Assembly (NCBI GenBank): GCA_934716995.1
Contig: CAKUYO010000014.1
Span: 1-56,056 of the forward strand
Origin: an uncultured Bacteroidales bacterium
GTDB lineage: Bacteria; Bacteroidota; Bacteroidia; Bacteroidales; Paludibacteraceae
Reading direction: 5' to 3'
DNA: 56,056 nucleotides
This document shows, piece by piece, positions 1 to 8,623 of the stretch. The stretch's first letter is position 1. Each line of letters opens with the position of its first letter. The notes under the pieces are model-generated. The model searched no databases. It was given only the letters and a program-made list of their open reading frames with translations, and had not been told where the DNA came from. The position numbers were made by a program, and so were the translations under genes.

Positions 1-101
1 AAATTGAATTTTATGACACCCGTTGAGTGTTTTTTCCAATTTTTTCACTAACTTTGCACTTGCTTGTTGAATCTACGTTTTAGCAATTTTATTTCATTTT
101 G

Positions 102-133
102 TTTGCACAATTCGTATAAATAGCGTACCTTTG
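102..133 (+). promoter_or_regulatory. Bacteroidota-type promoter for the LRR gene
   Basis: TTTG at 102-105 and TACCTTTG at 126-133 are separated by 20 bp, matching the TTTG / TAnnTTTG consensus of the main sigma factor of Bacteroidota. A start near 140 would leave an untranslated leader of about 230 nt before the LRR gene, which is long. The leader carries a 12-bp direct repeat (278-289 and 302-313). Confidence 0.65.
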
Positions 134-277
134 CAGCGTGTTTTATTAGCAAAACATAACAAGTGTTGTATTTTTACTAATCCAATAAGCAATAAAAACA
201 AGTTGATAAATAAGCATTTAGAATAGATTAAGCGAGTAAAATGTTCTGTTTTACAATAAAAGAAACTATATCACAGA

Positions 278-313
278 ACTATTTTAAGCCTATCACATAG
301 CACTATTTTAAGC
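278..313. repeat. Short direct repeat in the leader of the LRR gene
   Basis: ACTATTTTAAGC occurs at 278-289 and again at 302-313, each preceded by TATCACA. The two copies are 24 bp apart and lie in the long leader of the gene starting at 372. Function is unknown; they could be binding sites or a decayed duplication. Confidence 0.4.
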
Positions 314-371
314 AAACCAAATAATATATTAACAAAATATATCCCAAATAGCGGAATATATTCCTTGAGAT

Positions 372-3300
372 ATGAAAAGACTATTTGTATATTTTTCATT
401 GGCGATGGCGTGTTGCGCCAGTTGGGCGTTTCAGTACAATGGTTTGGATTATACAATTTTGAACAAAAACGCAGACGGCACCTACAACGTAAGTGTCCGC
501 CAGGGGGCATCCGCACCTGCCGGCATCCTGAATATTCCCGGAACAATCCGCTATAATGGCGATGAGTTTGTGGTTACCCACGTGGCAACCGACGGATTTA
601 ACAACTGCGGAGACATCACCTCGCTGAACCTGCCCAACACCATCATAGAGATCGGTGCGAGAGGTTTCCGCTCGTGTACGGCACTGACTGCCGTAAACCT
701 GCCCGAGGGCTTGCGCGTATTAGGCAACCGCGCGTTCTGCAACGACTCCGCACTGGTGGGAACGGTAACGATTCCCTCTACGGTGGATTCGATAGGCGAT
801 TATGCATTCTATCTATGCAATAAGGTTACCACCTTTGATATACAGACCCTGACTCCCCCCGCTATCGAGATAACAGACAGCGGCAGTGCAGGTACGGCGG
901 TGTTTATCCACCGTGCACCGCAACCGGATTTCCGGATAGTGTGCGGCACCCGGTCGCTGTACCAAACCGCCGACTATTGGGGACAGCGGATGTATCTGCT
1001 CAACGATGCGTGCAGCGAGTTTGAAGTAGGGGAACTGCGCTATGCAGCCATCAGTCCGACTACCTGCCGCGTTCTCGGCTACGCACTCGGGGGGGGTAAT
1101 TTAGAACATTTTAGTACAGAATTAAACATTCCGGAACAAGTAGAGTATGCAGGACGTACTCTACTCGTAACGGAAATAGGCAGTTCGGCCTTTGAGGAAA
1201 GCGAAGTGGCATTCACTTCGCTAGTATTGCCGTCCACTTTGCGAAAGATTGACACAAAGGCTTTCCGCTCGTGTACAGCACTGACCTCGGTGCAATTCAA
1301 TGAAGGTTTGCAGGTGATAGGCAACCGTGCGTTCTGCAACGATGCGCTTATTGCAGGGACGCTGACCATTCCCTCGACGGTGGACTCGATAGGCGATTTC
1401 GCTTTCTATTACAATTTTCAACTGACAGACATACAGATTGCCTCTCCCAAGGTGCATCTCGAGAGCAATGCGGACGGAGTATGCAATACGTTTACAGGGT
1501 ATAAAGGCAACATCTCCATTCCCTGCGGAAGCCGTATTTCCTATTACGGGGATGCCGTATGCTGGGAAACCTACCGCAGCCGGTTGGATGACCCGTGCCA
1601 AGAGGATTTCGACGACGGCATACTGAAATACCGCCCGAATGGCACAGGTACGGCAACGGTGGTCGGTTATATAAACGGCAAGATTGACGGCGAGTTGGTT
1701 ATCCCCGCCGAGGTAACCTACAACGGACAGATACTGAGCGTAAATGCCGTAGCCGACAATGTATTCAACAATAAAGGTCTCCGACTGACCTCGGTGGTAT
1801 TCCCCCACTCCATGCGCACGATAGGCACCTGCGCTTTCCGCTCGTGTACGCAACTGACCTCGGTGCAACTGAACGAGGGGCTGCGCATCATCGGGAACCG
1901 TGCGTTCTGCAACGACTCGGCTTTGGTAGGAACGCTGACCATCCCCGCCACGGTGGATTCGATAGCCGATTATGCTTTTTACCTGACCTATAAACTGGAT
2001 ATGGTGGAGATGCAATCCGCCACACCGCCCGCTATGCAGGGGCGACAGGTATTCAACGGTTTGGGCAATGGGAAAGTGCTGCTGCCCTGCGGCAGCGGAA
2101 CCGCCTACAAGTCCCACCCTGTCTGGCAGTATTTCTTGAACACGGGGCTGGCGGTGGATCTATGCGACCGTTTCACCGTCGGCGCACTGATTTACGAGGG
2201 TACAGCAGCGGGGAAAGCGAAAGTAACCGGCTATGTACGGGAACTGCTGCCTGCCGCTCTCACCATTCCCGAGAGTGTAGAATATAACGGGCAGAACCTG
2301 CAAGTAACCGAAATCGGTCAGTCTGCCTTTGAGGGAAACGGAACACTGACCTCGTTGCTCATCCCTCCTTCGGTATCCCATATCGCTACGAAAGCATTCC
2401 GCTCGTGTACCCGCTTGCAGAGCCTGACACTCAGCGAGGGCATACGGGTGATTGGCAACCGTGCGTTCTGCAACGACTCCGCATTGGTCGGCACGCTGAC
2501 CATACCCGCTTCGGTGGACTCGATCGGCGATTTTGCATTCGGAACAGACCAAAACCGATGGAAATACATCACCGCATTGGAAATGCAGAAACAGACCCCG
2601 CCCGCCATAGAATTGAACGATGACGGCATAACGGTATCCGCCATCAACGGCATACCGGTTACGGCAAATATCGCCATCCCTTGCGGCAGCAAGGCTGCAT
2701 ATAGAGGTTCCGCTTTCTGGCGCAGATACACCTATCGTTTTGACGAAGGCTGCCCGCCTACCCCGCTCAACATATACCACTACAACTACCCCAACACAGG
2801 GTACGGACTGACGCGCTACACGGGCGGAAAAGTAACCGACATCACCTACTCGCGTATCTTCACGCCCGACACGTGGGAGACACTCTATCTGCCCTTTGAA
2901 GTAACATCGGTCAGCACGTATGACGACGGCGACAAATTCGACATCTCGCAACCCTATGAGGAGTCAAGAGGCGGTTATTTCTTTCTCGCCAAGCAAGTGG
3001 GCAACGACGAGGACGGATACCCGCTGTTCGAATACACCTCGACCATCGAGGCGAATGTCCCCTACATCATCCGTTTCCCGTCGGACTACTACCAAGACCG
3101 CACGATAGTATTCAGCAGCAACAGCAACCCGAAAAACATTACGAACTCCGGTTTCTCACAAGCAGGCAACACGACGCCGGCACAGATGTACGGCAACACG
3201 ACCTGGACAGACCAGCACGTAAGCGGCGTATATCTGCTACACGGCGACAACACATTCTATATCCACCACGACAGCGAAGTGCTGCACCCGTTTGAGTGCT

Positions 3301-3605
3301 ACGTTACTTTGCGCCCGAAGACTGAGGCATCCGCCCCCGCGGCACAACGGATGATGATCCGTTTCCGCAAGGCAAGCACCCCTACGGACAACGCTGCACC
3401 AATGATAGAAGGCGGAGCAATCGCCTATACTGTCAGCGGCAATACACTGCACATACAGACACAAAGCAAGGCACTGAAAATCTATACAATAGGCGGTGTA
3501 TTGCTACATTCGTTCCCCGCCGGACAGACCACTGCTGAGGTGCGTCTGGCACCCGGGTGCTATATCATTCAAACCCAAGACGGCAGTCTGAAAATCGTAC
3601 TATAA
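372..3605 (+). CDS. BspA-like leucine-rich repeat (LRR_5) surface protein
   Basis: Exported protein of 1077 residues with a Sec signal peptide (MKRLFVYFSLAMACCASWAF). The body consists of four tandem modules of roughly 190 residues. Each has BspA-type LRR_5 motifs such as AFRSCTALTSV and GNRAFCND, with the repeated stretch recurring near nucleotides 721, 1315, 1888 and 2449. From about residue 800 there is a non-LRR beta-rich region, and the last 40 residues (IGGVLLHSF...GCYIIQTQDG) resemble a type-A C-terminal sorting domain of the type IX secretion system. BspA family members act in adhesion and binding to host or bacterial surfaces; the role here is inferred. A run of eight G at 1089-1096 is in frame but could slip. 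The next gene starts 2 nt after the stop. Confidence 0.85.
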   Translation: MKRLFVYFSLAMACCASWAFQYNGLDYTILNKNADGTYNVSVRQGASAPAGILNIPGTIRYNGDEFVVTHVATDGFNNCGDITSLNLPNTIIEIGARGFRSCTALTAVNLPEGLRVLGNRAFCNDSALVGTVTIPSTVDSIGDYAFYLCNKVTTFDIQTLTPPAIEITDSGSAGTAVFIHRAPQPDFRIVCGTRSLYQTADYWGQRMYLLNDACSEFEVGELRYAAISPTTCRVLGYALGGGNLEHFSTELNIPEQVEYAGRTLLVTEIGSSAFEESEVAFTSLVLPSTLRKIDTKAFRSCTALTSVQFNEGLQVIGNRAFCNDALIAGTLTIPSTVDSIGDFAFYYNFQLTDIQIASPKVHLESNADGVCNTFTGYKGNISIPCGSRISYYGDAVCWETYRSRLDDPCQEDFDDGILKYRPNGTGTATVVGYINGKIDGELVIPAEVTYNGQILSVNAVADNVFNNKGLRLTSVVFPHSMRTIGTCAFRSCTQLTSVQLNEGLRIIGNRAFCNDSALVGTLTIPATVDSIADYAFYLTYKLDMVEMQSATPPAMQGRQVFNGLGNGKVLLPCGSGTAYKSHPVWQYFLNTGLAVDLCDRFTVGALIYEGTAAGKAKVTGYVRELLPAALTIPESVEYNGQNLQVTEIGQSAFEGNGTLTSLLIPPSVSHIATKAFRSCTRLQSLTLSEGIRVIGNRAFCNDSALVGTLTIPASVDSIGDFAFGTDQNRWKYITALEMQKQTPPAIELNDDGITVSAINGIPVTANIAIPCGSKAAYRGSAFWRRYTYRFDEGCPPTPLNIYHYNYPNTGYGLTRYTGGKVTDITYSRIFTPDTWETLYLPFEVTSVSTYDDGDKFDISQPYEESRGGYFFLAKQVGNDEDGYPLFEYTSTIEANVPYIIRFPSDYYQDRTIVFSSNSNPKNITNSGFSQAGNTTPAQMYGNTTWTDQHVSGVYLLHGDNTFYIHHDSEVLHPFECYVTLRPKTEASAPAAQRMMIRFRKASTPTDNAAPMIEGGAIAYTVSGNTLHIQTQSKALKIYTIGGVLLHSFPAGQTTAEVRLAPGCYIIQTQDGSLKIVL

Positions 3606-3607
3606 CT

Positions 3608-4006
3608 ATGCGCAGACTACACCGAATACTACTAACGGGTTTGCTGTGGGCAAGCACGACTGCAACGGGACAGATATACAGTCCGTTTGACCAACAGCCG
3701 CAGCAGATGTATGTACCGGAGACGGCTCCGGCAGCCTACGAGTTTCAATCTGCAAGCGGTATGCAAAGCAACTACAATATACCGTTTGCGGCAGACGATC
3801 TCGGGCAGGTAGGCGAAGCCACACCGCCGGGACGCCGCAAGAGCACCTCGCCACCGTGGATACCCGGTGGAGGAGGAAACAATGTGGACAAACCGGGTTT
3901 CAACGACACGCTGACGGACGGTACGTGGGTGCTGGCATTGTGCGCTGCGGCGTATGCGTGCTGCCTCCTGCGCAAGAGAAAAAGAACAAAGGACAAAGAA
4001 CTGTAA
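3608..4006 (+). CDS. Small exported protein with C-terminal membrane anchor
   Basis: Protein of 132 residues, unknown family. The start chosen is the ATG 2 nt after the LRR stop, because it gives a good signal peptide (MRRLHRILLTGLLWASTTATG); an upstream in-frame start at 3557 would lie inside the LRR gene. The middle is rich in Pro, Gln and Gly (about residues 20-95). Near the C-terminus a hydrophobic stretch (WVLALCAAAYACCLL) is followed by a basic tail (RKRKRTKDKEL), an arrangement like a sorting or stop-transfer anchor. Tight coupling to the LRR gene suggests a shared operon and perhaps a role at the cell surface with it. Confidence 0.7.
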   Translation: MRRLHRILLTGLLWASTTATGQIYSPFDQQPQQMYVPETAPAAYEFQSASGMQSNYNIPFAADDLGQVGEATPPGRRKSTSPPWIPGGGGNNVDKPGFNDTLTDGTWVLALCAAAYACCLLRKRKRTKDKEL

Positions 4007-4207
4007 ACAGACTGCACTATAGCGATGGACATTGCAAATCTATTCGATTTACAAGGAAACATTCACACAACAAAAAGTCAATCTCATCACTATACAAACG
4101 AGCCGAAAGGCGAAATAATTCCTCTGCTGCGATAGCAGGGGATTATTTTTTTGTTGGAAATCGCATACGCCACGCAGCACGAAAGAAATAATATGCAGAA
4201 TATTCAA

Positions 4208-4331
4208 TTCCTATACCTCATAATACCAATTACGTAGAAAAGACGTAGAAAGGACGTAGAAAGGATTACCTTTTATGCAGTGTTTTTATACACTTTATGC
4301 ACTATAAATGTCGCATAAAGTGTATAGAATT
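4208..4331. repeat. Intergenic repeat element, copy A (inverted relative to copy B at 37.8 kb)
   Basis: About 125 bp that reappears as reverse complement at 37805-37929. From left to right it holds a conserved head beginning TTCCTATACCTCATAATACC, three short tandem copies of a GACGTAGAAAG-like unit, and a perfect 14-bp inverted repeat, TATACACTTTATGC (4287-4300) and GCATAAAGTGTATA (4313-4326), with a 12-nt spacer. It contains no open frame. It lies between the small membrane protein gene and the esterase gene. It may be a miniature mobile element or a structured RNA. Confidence 0.75.
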
Positions 4332-4333
4332 GT

Positions 4334-4371
4334 TTTGATGCGGTAGCCCTGCAAGAATGGCACTATCTTTG
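4334..4371 (+). promoter_or_regulatory. Possible promoter for the esterase gene
   Basis: TATCTTTG at 4364-4371 matches the -7 box of Bacteroidota promoters and lies 49 bp before the esterase start. The nearest TTTG, at 4334-4337, is 26 bp upstream, longer than the usual 19-21, so the -33 assignment is weak. The box directly abuts the end of repeat element A. Confidence 0.4.
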
Positions 4372-4420
4372 TAAGTTGTTTTGCAAACTCCAATCTCTCA
4401 CCCAATAAAAACAAACGGCT

Positions 4421-5734
4421 ATGAAACAGAAACTTACCCTCCTGTTGATTATGGCAGGTTTCGCAATGCCGGGCATATATGCCGCCGGCTCTTCTGGCAA
4501 CCTGCATACCGACACACTGGCACACTGCCTGCGTATGCGGAATGACAGCGCGGAAGTGTATATCTACCACGGTGTCCCTTATGCCTATGCAGAGCGTTTC
4601 CGCCAACCCGTATTGGCAGACGGCATAGAGCCAGCGGACGACTATATCCACAGCAATGTGGCGTGCTACCAGCGTGTGCAACCCGCCGACAGCACGAAGA
4701 AATACAGCGAAGCCAACATCGTACTGGCAGAAGGCGACGAATCGCCACTCACCGAAGACTGCTTAGTGCTGACCATCAACTCTCCCAAACAGTTGGACAC
4801 CGCCCCGAAAGCCAACTTGCCGGTATTGGTCTATATCCATGGCGGCAACTACTATGCCGGTGGCGGAGAACGGGTGCCGACCCAGTTGGCAGAAATGGCA
4901 CTCCGCGAACAGGTGGTAACAGTAACGGTAACCTACCGTTTGGGCATATTCGGCTATCTGTACCAACCCGATTCGGCATCTATCAATCTGGGGCTACAAG
5001 ACCAATTGACCGCCCTTCGCTGGGTGCACGACAACATAGGACGCTTTGGCGGCGATGCAGACAACATCACTCTTGCGGGGCAATCGGCAGGCGCACAGAG
5101 CGTGGTATATTGCTTGGCGGACACAGCGCGCGTGCCTATCCACCGCGCAGTGGTATTCTCGGCACCTATGGGGCTGACCACATCGAAATGCTTGGGCAAA
5201 CAGCGGACGAAGTTTGTACGCAACTACCTCGGCAAACAAGACCCGTGGACGTGCAGCGCAGACACCCTGATGGCAGCGCAGTTGCACTATATGCAAACCC
5301 ATCAGGCGGCATGGCACTCCCTCCCCTTCTCCCCGACCGGACTGCCGCAGATGCCGTGCTACGGCAACAAGATAAACTGGCCGAAGCAAGTGGTGGTATG
5401 TGCACAAAAAGACGACGGAAGTATGTTCGGACCGAAGCCGCTGTGGCCGATGGTAACGAGTTATGTATTCACCGCTCCTGCCAAACGCTACACGCGCTAT
5501 CTGAAAAAACAGGGTGTGGAGGCACAATATCACCTCTATACGTGGGAGCCGCGCGGGTCGGAACTGAAAGCGGCACACTGCGCCGAACTGCCACTGCTAT
5601 TGGACGGCACGGAAGAATACTGGGTAGGTTCGTGGATTATGGGAGATGTTACATTGGACGAGATACGCCCGCTGCGCGCCCGTTTTATGGACGACTTTGC
5701 GCACTTTATGCGCACTGGCGAATGGACAATGTAG
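4421..5734 (+). CDS. Secreted carboxylesterase, type B family
   Basis: Alpha/beta-hydrolase of 437 residues that hydrolyses carboxylic esters. It has a signal peptide (MKQKLTLLLIMAGFAMPGIYA), so it acts in the periplasm or outside the cell. Family marks are LPVLVYIHGGNYYAGG (oxyanion-hole HGG), the nucleophile elbow GQSAGAQ with Ser222, the EDC motif near residue 110 (TEDCLVL), and a His near residue 387 (KAAHCAELPLL) as the likely catalytic base. It is shorter than the usual 500-550 residues, with the lid region reduced. It stands alone between repeat element A and DUF4491. The substrate cannot be read from the sequence. Confidence 0.87.
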   Translation: MKQKLTLLLIMAGFAMPGIYAAGSSGNLHTDTLAHCLRMRNDSAEVYIYHGVPYAYAERFRQPVLADGIEPADDYIHSNVACYQRVQPADSTKKYSEANIVLAEGDESPLTEDCLVLTINSPKQLDTAPKANLPVLVYIHGGNYYAGGGERVPTQLAEMALREQVVTVTVTYRLGIFGYLYQPDSASINLGLQDQLTALRWVHDNIGRFGGDADNITLAGQSAGAQSVVYCLADTARVPIHRAVVFSAPMGLTTSKCLGKQRTKFVRNYLGKQDPWTCSADTLMAAQLHYMQTHQAAWHSLPFSPTGLPQMPCYGNKINWPKQVVVCAQKDDGSMFGPKPLWPMVTSYVFTAPAKRYTRYLKKQGVEAQYHLYTWEPRGSELKAAHCAELPLLLDGTEEYWVGSWIMGDVTLDEIRPLRARFMDDFAHFMRTGEWTM

Positions 5735-5775
5735 GAATATGGCACTCCTTATTTGTAGGGAAATAGCAAAGGGCT

Positions 5776-5807
5776 GTTGCGTACATCGCATTTTTTATGT
5801 ACCTTTG
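5776..5807 (+). promoter_or_regulatory. Promoter for the DUF4491 gene
   Basis: GTTG at 5776-5779 and TACCTTTG at 5800-5807 are 20 bp apart and close to the Bacteroidota consensus. The implied transcript has a leader of only about 15 nt before the ATG at 5829. Confidence 0.6.
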
Positions 5808-5828
5808 TACGCTAATAGAGACATATAG

Positions 5829-6113
5829 ATGAATTTTGAAGGAATAATTCTTGGGTTGGCGGCATTCGTATGCATCGGAATGTTTCACCCCATCGTAATA
5901 AAAGCGGAATACTATTTTGGCACACGGTGCTGGTGGATATTTGCGTTGGTAGGCACATTGGCAGCTGTGGGTTCGCTGTTTGTAGAGACTACCTACCTGT
6001 CGGCAATGCTCGGTGTGTTTGCGTTCTCGTGCTACTGGTCGATACTCGAACTTTTCGAGCAAAAAAAGCGTGTGGAGAAAGGTTGGTTTCCGCATAATCC
6101 CAAACGAAAATGA
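5829..6113 (+). CDS. DUF4491 family inner-membrane protein
   Basis: Protein of 94 residues with three hydrophobic stretches (about residues 4-22, 35-52 and 56-73) and a basic C-terminal tail ending GWFPHNPKRK. The phrases MFHPIVIKAEYYFG and LFEQKKRVEKGWFP are hallmarks of DUF4491, a short membrane family common in Bacteroidota and some Firmicutes. No function is known. It has its own promoter and sits alone, ending before a bidirectional hairpin shared with the convergent lipid kinase gene. Confidence 0.85.
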   Translation: MNFEGIILGLAAFVCIGMFHPIVIKAEYYFGTRCWWIFALVGTLAAVGSLFVETTYLSAMLGVFAFSCYWSILELFEQKKRVEKGWFPHNPKRK

Positions 6114-6230
6114 TCCAGAAGGCTCCATTAATTGCCATTAAAAAGCCATTAAAAAGAGACTCTGTTCATTATCGTTAGTTAGACGTTAATTTATCCGAGC
6201 ATATCCATTATTTTTACGACACCAAAACAA

Positions 6231-6266
6231 AAAACGCTCTTTGAACAGCAATTCAAAGAGCGTTTT
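6231..6266. terminator. Bidirectional intrinsic terminator
   Basis: A perfect 15-bp stem, AAAACGCTCTTTGAA (6231-6245) with TTCAAAGAGCGTTTT (6252-6266), has a 6-nt loop and T runs on both strands. It serves the lipid kinase gene on the minus strand (stop at 6287) and could also end the DUF4491 transcript. Around 6121-6160 are repeats of the word CCATTAAAAAG with no coding potential. Confidence 0.85.
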
Positions 6267-6286
6267 TGTTGTATAGAATAGTGCCA

Positions 6287-7210
6287 TCAGACACGCATCT
6301 GCATCGCGTTGTGGAGACAATGGACTTCGCAGGGACCCATAATGTTTTCGAGGATGCCATCCGCCTCAAACATCACGTGCTTGCGCGTAATGATCTGTAT
6401 ATCCTGCCCCGTAAAAGAATGGATAAACGGCAAGTCGGTCAGATGCCCGTTAAAGAGTTTGGGTATCGCCTGCATCACCTGTTTGAACGTAGGTTTCATA
6501 ACGAATATCGAATGGAACACCCCATCACGCGGGTCTGCATCCGGATTCTGACGGATACCACCCCCCGAATAAGGTCCGTTGCCGATATTCATTGTGAAAA
6601 GCATATCGTTGACAATGGTCTTGCCATCCACTACCAACTGCACCCTAAAAGGTTTCTGCGCACAGAGTGCCGCCAGGAGCGCAAAGAAATAGTTGACGTG
6701 ATGGCTGCCGATATAGTATTTGAAAGTAGCCGCCAGTTCGCAACATAGCGGATCAACGCCGAAGCCTACAGAATTAACGAAATAACGATGGTGCTCAATG
6801 CCGTTGCGCCAATAGGTAAGGCACCCTATATCCAACGGCCGGCATTTGCCATTGAAGAAACGGTCCAACGCCTTTTTGTAGTCTTTGTCCAACCCCCAGA
6901 AACGTCCCCAGTCATTACCCGTACCGCGCGGCATCAAGCCGAAGCATACCTTGCGGCGCTGCTCATCGGAGATATTGGCACGCATAATGCCATTGATCGT
7001 CTCGGAAAGAGTACCATCACCACCCAAAACAAGTATCTCATCGTAGCCTTTTTCCACCAACTCACGACCTAATTCGATAGCATGCCCCGCATATTTGGTT
7101 ACACGGTACGTAAAAGGCTCATGACGCCGGCGCAGGAGTTTCCATAGGTATATTCGCTGCGCACGAAAGGCTCGTTTGCCGGATTTCGGGTTAATGATTA
7201 TTCCTAACAC
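6287..7210 (-). CDS. Diacylglycerol/lipid kinase (DAGK catalytic domain)
   Basis: Soluble kinase of 307 residues from the DagK/YegS/LCB5 family that phosphorylates the hydroxyl of a lipid such as diacylglycerol or a sphingoid base. The N-terminal domain shows NPKSGKR near residue 8 and the nucleotide-binding GGDGTLSETINGI (about residues 63-75). It also shows MPRGTGNDWGRFWG (about 105-118), the family's second signature. The C-terminal beta-sandwich carries GNGPYSGGGIRQNPDADPRDG, typical of YegS-like enzymes. It has its own promoter. The exact lipid substrate is unknown; phosphatidic-acid recycling is the usual role. Confidence 0.88.
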   Translation of the reverse strand: MLGIIINPKSGKRAFRAQRIYLWKLLRRRHEPFTYRVTKYAGHAIELGRELVEKGYDEILVLGGDGTLSETINGIMRANISDEQRRKVCFGLMPRGTGNDWGRFWGLDKDYKKALDRFFNGKCRPLDIGCLTYWRNGIEHHRYFVNSVGFGVDPLCCELAATFKYYIGSHHVNYFFALLAALCAQKPFRVQLVVDGKTIVNDMLFTMNIGNGPYSGGGIRQNPDADPRDGVFHSIFVMKPTFKQVMQAIPKLFNGHLTDLPFIHSFTGQDIQIITRKHVMFEADGILENIMGPCEVHCLHNAMQMRV

Positions 7211-7283
7211 TTATTCAATGTACAATGCACAATTCACAATGCACAATAAAACCGCTCACATTGCTGTTTGCACAAATGCGGGG

Positions 7284-7315
7284 CAAAGGTACAAAAAAAA
7301 CAGGAGACTGCCAAA
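7284..7315 (-). promoter_or_regulatory. Promoter for the lipid kinase gene
   Basis: On the minus strand TTTG (7315-7312) and TACCTTTG (7291-7284) are separated by 20 bp, a full consensus match. The leader to the ATG at 7210 is about 67 nt and contains repeats of the type CAATGCACAAT. Confidence 0.7.
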
Positions 7316-7321
7316 TAAAAA

Positions 7322-7885
7322 TCAGAAATCGTCGTCGGAGAGGGCTGTTTGTGCTTTGGCTGAAGCATTGACTGCATCTTCACAAGACTTCTGCAGACGT
7401 TCCGTCATCTTGGGCATATAAGCGGGTGCGATGTCATAATCGCGGGCATTGCCTTCGGACAAGACAATGCGCACCTTGACAATACCGATACCCTGCTGCA
7501 CTTTGGAAATGAATTCCTCCGGCAGTTGGTAGCGGGTATAGGTGCGGTAATAAAAAAGCGTTGCACCATTCACCACGTTGTTGCTTTTCTCCTGCTTTAC
7601 CTGATCGTCCGCTACTCTGTGAAGAGTCATCTTGGTATCATCCGAGAAACGGATCAGAATACGCGAGGTGTTGTCAAACGTGTTGTAGTCGGTAGAACCG
7701 GTGAGTTTCAGCACGAGATACGATACCGTATTGGCACCGATATTCTCTTGTGCGACAGCCATTTGTGGCTTATACTGCGCACCTTGCGGTTTAGCATCAG
7801 GAAAGACGACAAACGTGCCACGATATTCCTCTGCCGAGAGAGTAACGGCTGCCAAAAGAGCCAACAGAAAAAGAGAGCGTTTCAT
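7322..7885 (-). CDS. Exported protein of unknown function
   Basis: Protein of 187 residues with a clear signal peptide (MKRSLFLLALLAAVTLSAEE). The mature part is predicted soluble and mixed alpha/beta, with no cysteine motif or lipobox; the last 40 residues (MTERLQKSCEDAVNASAKAQ) look helical. I do not recognise the family. It begins 13 nt after the HAD gene on the same strand, so the two are probably co-transcribed. Confidence 0.7.
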   Translation of the reverse strand: MKRSLFLLALLAAVTLSAEEYRGTFVVFPDAKPQGAQYKPQMAVAQENIGANTVSYLVLKLTGSTDYNTFDNTSRILIRFSDDTKMTLHRVADDQVKQEKSNNVVNGATLFYYRTYTRYQLPEEFISKVQQGIGIVKVRIVLSEGNARDYDIAPAYMPKMTERLQKSCEDAVNASAKAQTALSDDDF

Positions 7886-7898
7886 AAATTTGTTGTGT

Positions 7899-8564
7899 TT
7901 AATGATTATCCGACTTTAAGAATGCCAGAAGGGCTGCCATATCGGGGAATACCTGATCCGCCCCCTCTTTGCGAAGAAGGGAATCAGCAAGTGGTCCCGT
8001 ATTGACGGCAATAGTGTACAGGTCTGCCGCTTTGCCTGCACGGACACCGAGAGGGGCATTTTCGATGACACAGCATTGGTCTTTTGGGAGACCACTACGC
8101 TCCCACGCCTTGAGATACGGCTCCGGATCGGGTTTGCCATGGGTAACATCGAAAGCGGTAATCATCCGCTCGCGCGAGAAAATACCGGGGAAATGGGAGT
8201 CGATATTATCGAAGAGACTCCTTTGTCCGGAGCCCGTAACAATCCAAATCTGTGCGCCCTGCGACTTGAGATAATCCAACACCTCTTTCACACCGCGCAT
8301 CGGTGCTGCTCCGCCGCGACGTTGGAAAGCCGCCGACTTCTCGCGATAGATCGACCAGATCTCCTCATCGGAGGCATTGCGGTGCTCGTATTTGAGTATG
8401 GCTTCGTGGATGACGTCCTGTCCGGTACGCCCCTCGTTGATGTAGCAGTCCTCAGCCGTAAAAGGCAGTCCGTGCTGCGACATCACTTCTTCCCACGCAG
8501 CAGCGTGGTTGGGCATACTATCGAAGAGGACACCGTCCATATCGAAAAAGAAACCTTGTTTCAT
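7899..8564 (-). CDS. HAD-superfamily phosphatase, beta-phosphoglucomutase-like
   Basis: Protein of 221 residues. Motif I, FFDMDGVLFDS (Asp8 and Asp10), supplies the aspartyl nucleophile and the general acid/base. Motif II is the Thr/Ser in WIVTGSGQRS, and motif III/IV is seen in GKPDPEPYLKAWERSG and CCVIENAPLGVRAGKAA. The cap is the helical type inserted after motif I. Such enzymes are sugar-phosphate phosphatases or phosphomutases; DMDGVLFDS followed by a C1 cap fits the PGMB/GPH group but does not fix a substrate. It lies in a minus-strand run with YggS upstream. Confidence 0.85.
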   Translation of the reverse strand: MKQGFFFDMDGVLFDSMPNHAAAWEEVMSQHGLPFTAEDCYINEGRTGQDVIHEAILKYEHRNASDEEIWSIYREKSAAFQRRGGAAPMRGVKEVLDYLKSQGAQIWIVTGSGQRSLFDNIDSHFPGIFSRERMITAFDVTHGKPDPEPYLKAWERSGLPKDQCCVIENAPLGVRAGKAADLYTIAVNTGPLADSLLRKEGADQVFPDMAALLAFLKSDNH

Positions 8565-8578
8565 TTGTTTTCTGTATA

Positions 8579-8622
8579 GAATTTTCTACTATTCTATTAT
8601 TCTATTATTCTATCGTTCTATA
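8579..8622. repeat. Intergenic heptad microrepeat (TATTCTA units)
   Basis: Tandem, slightly degenerate 7-bp units of the type CTATTAT / TATTCTA fill the gap between the HAD and YggS genes. Related arrays occur at 18788-18820, 37680-37740 and 46480-46515, always between genes. Confidence 0.6.
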
Positions 8623-8623
8623 T

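Noticed and set aside
4663..5766. A 367-codon frame within the esterase gene on the same strand
   Set aside because: Arg/His/Gly-rich text typical of a shifted frame; the esterase frame has catalytic motifs throughout.
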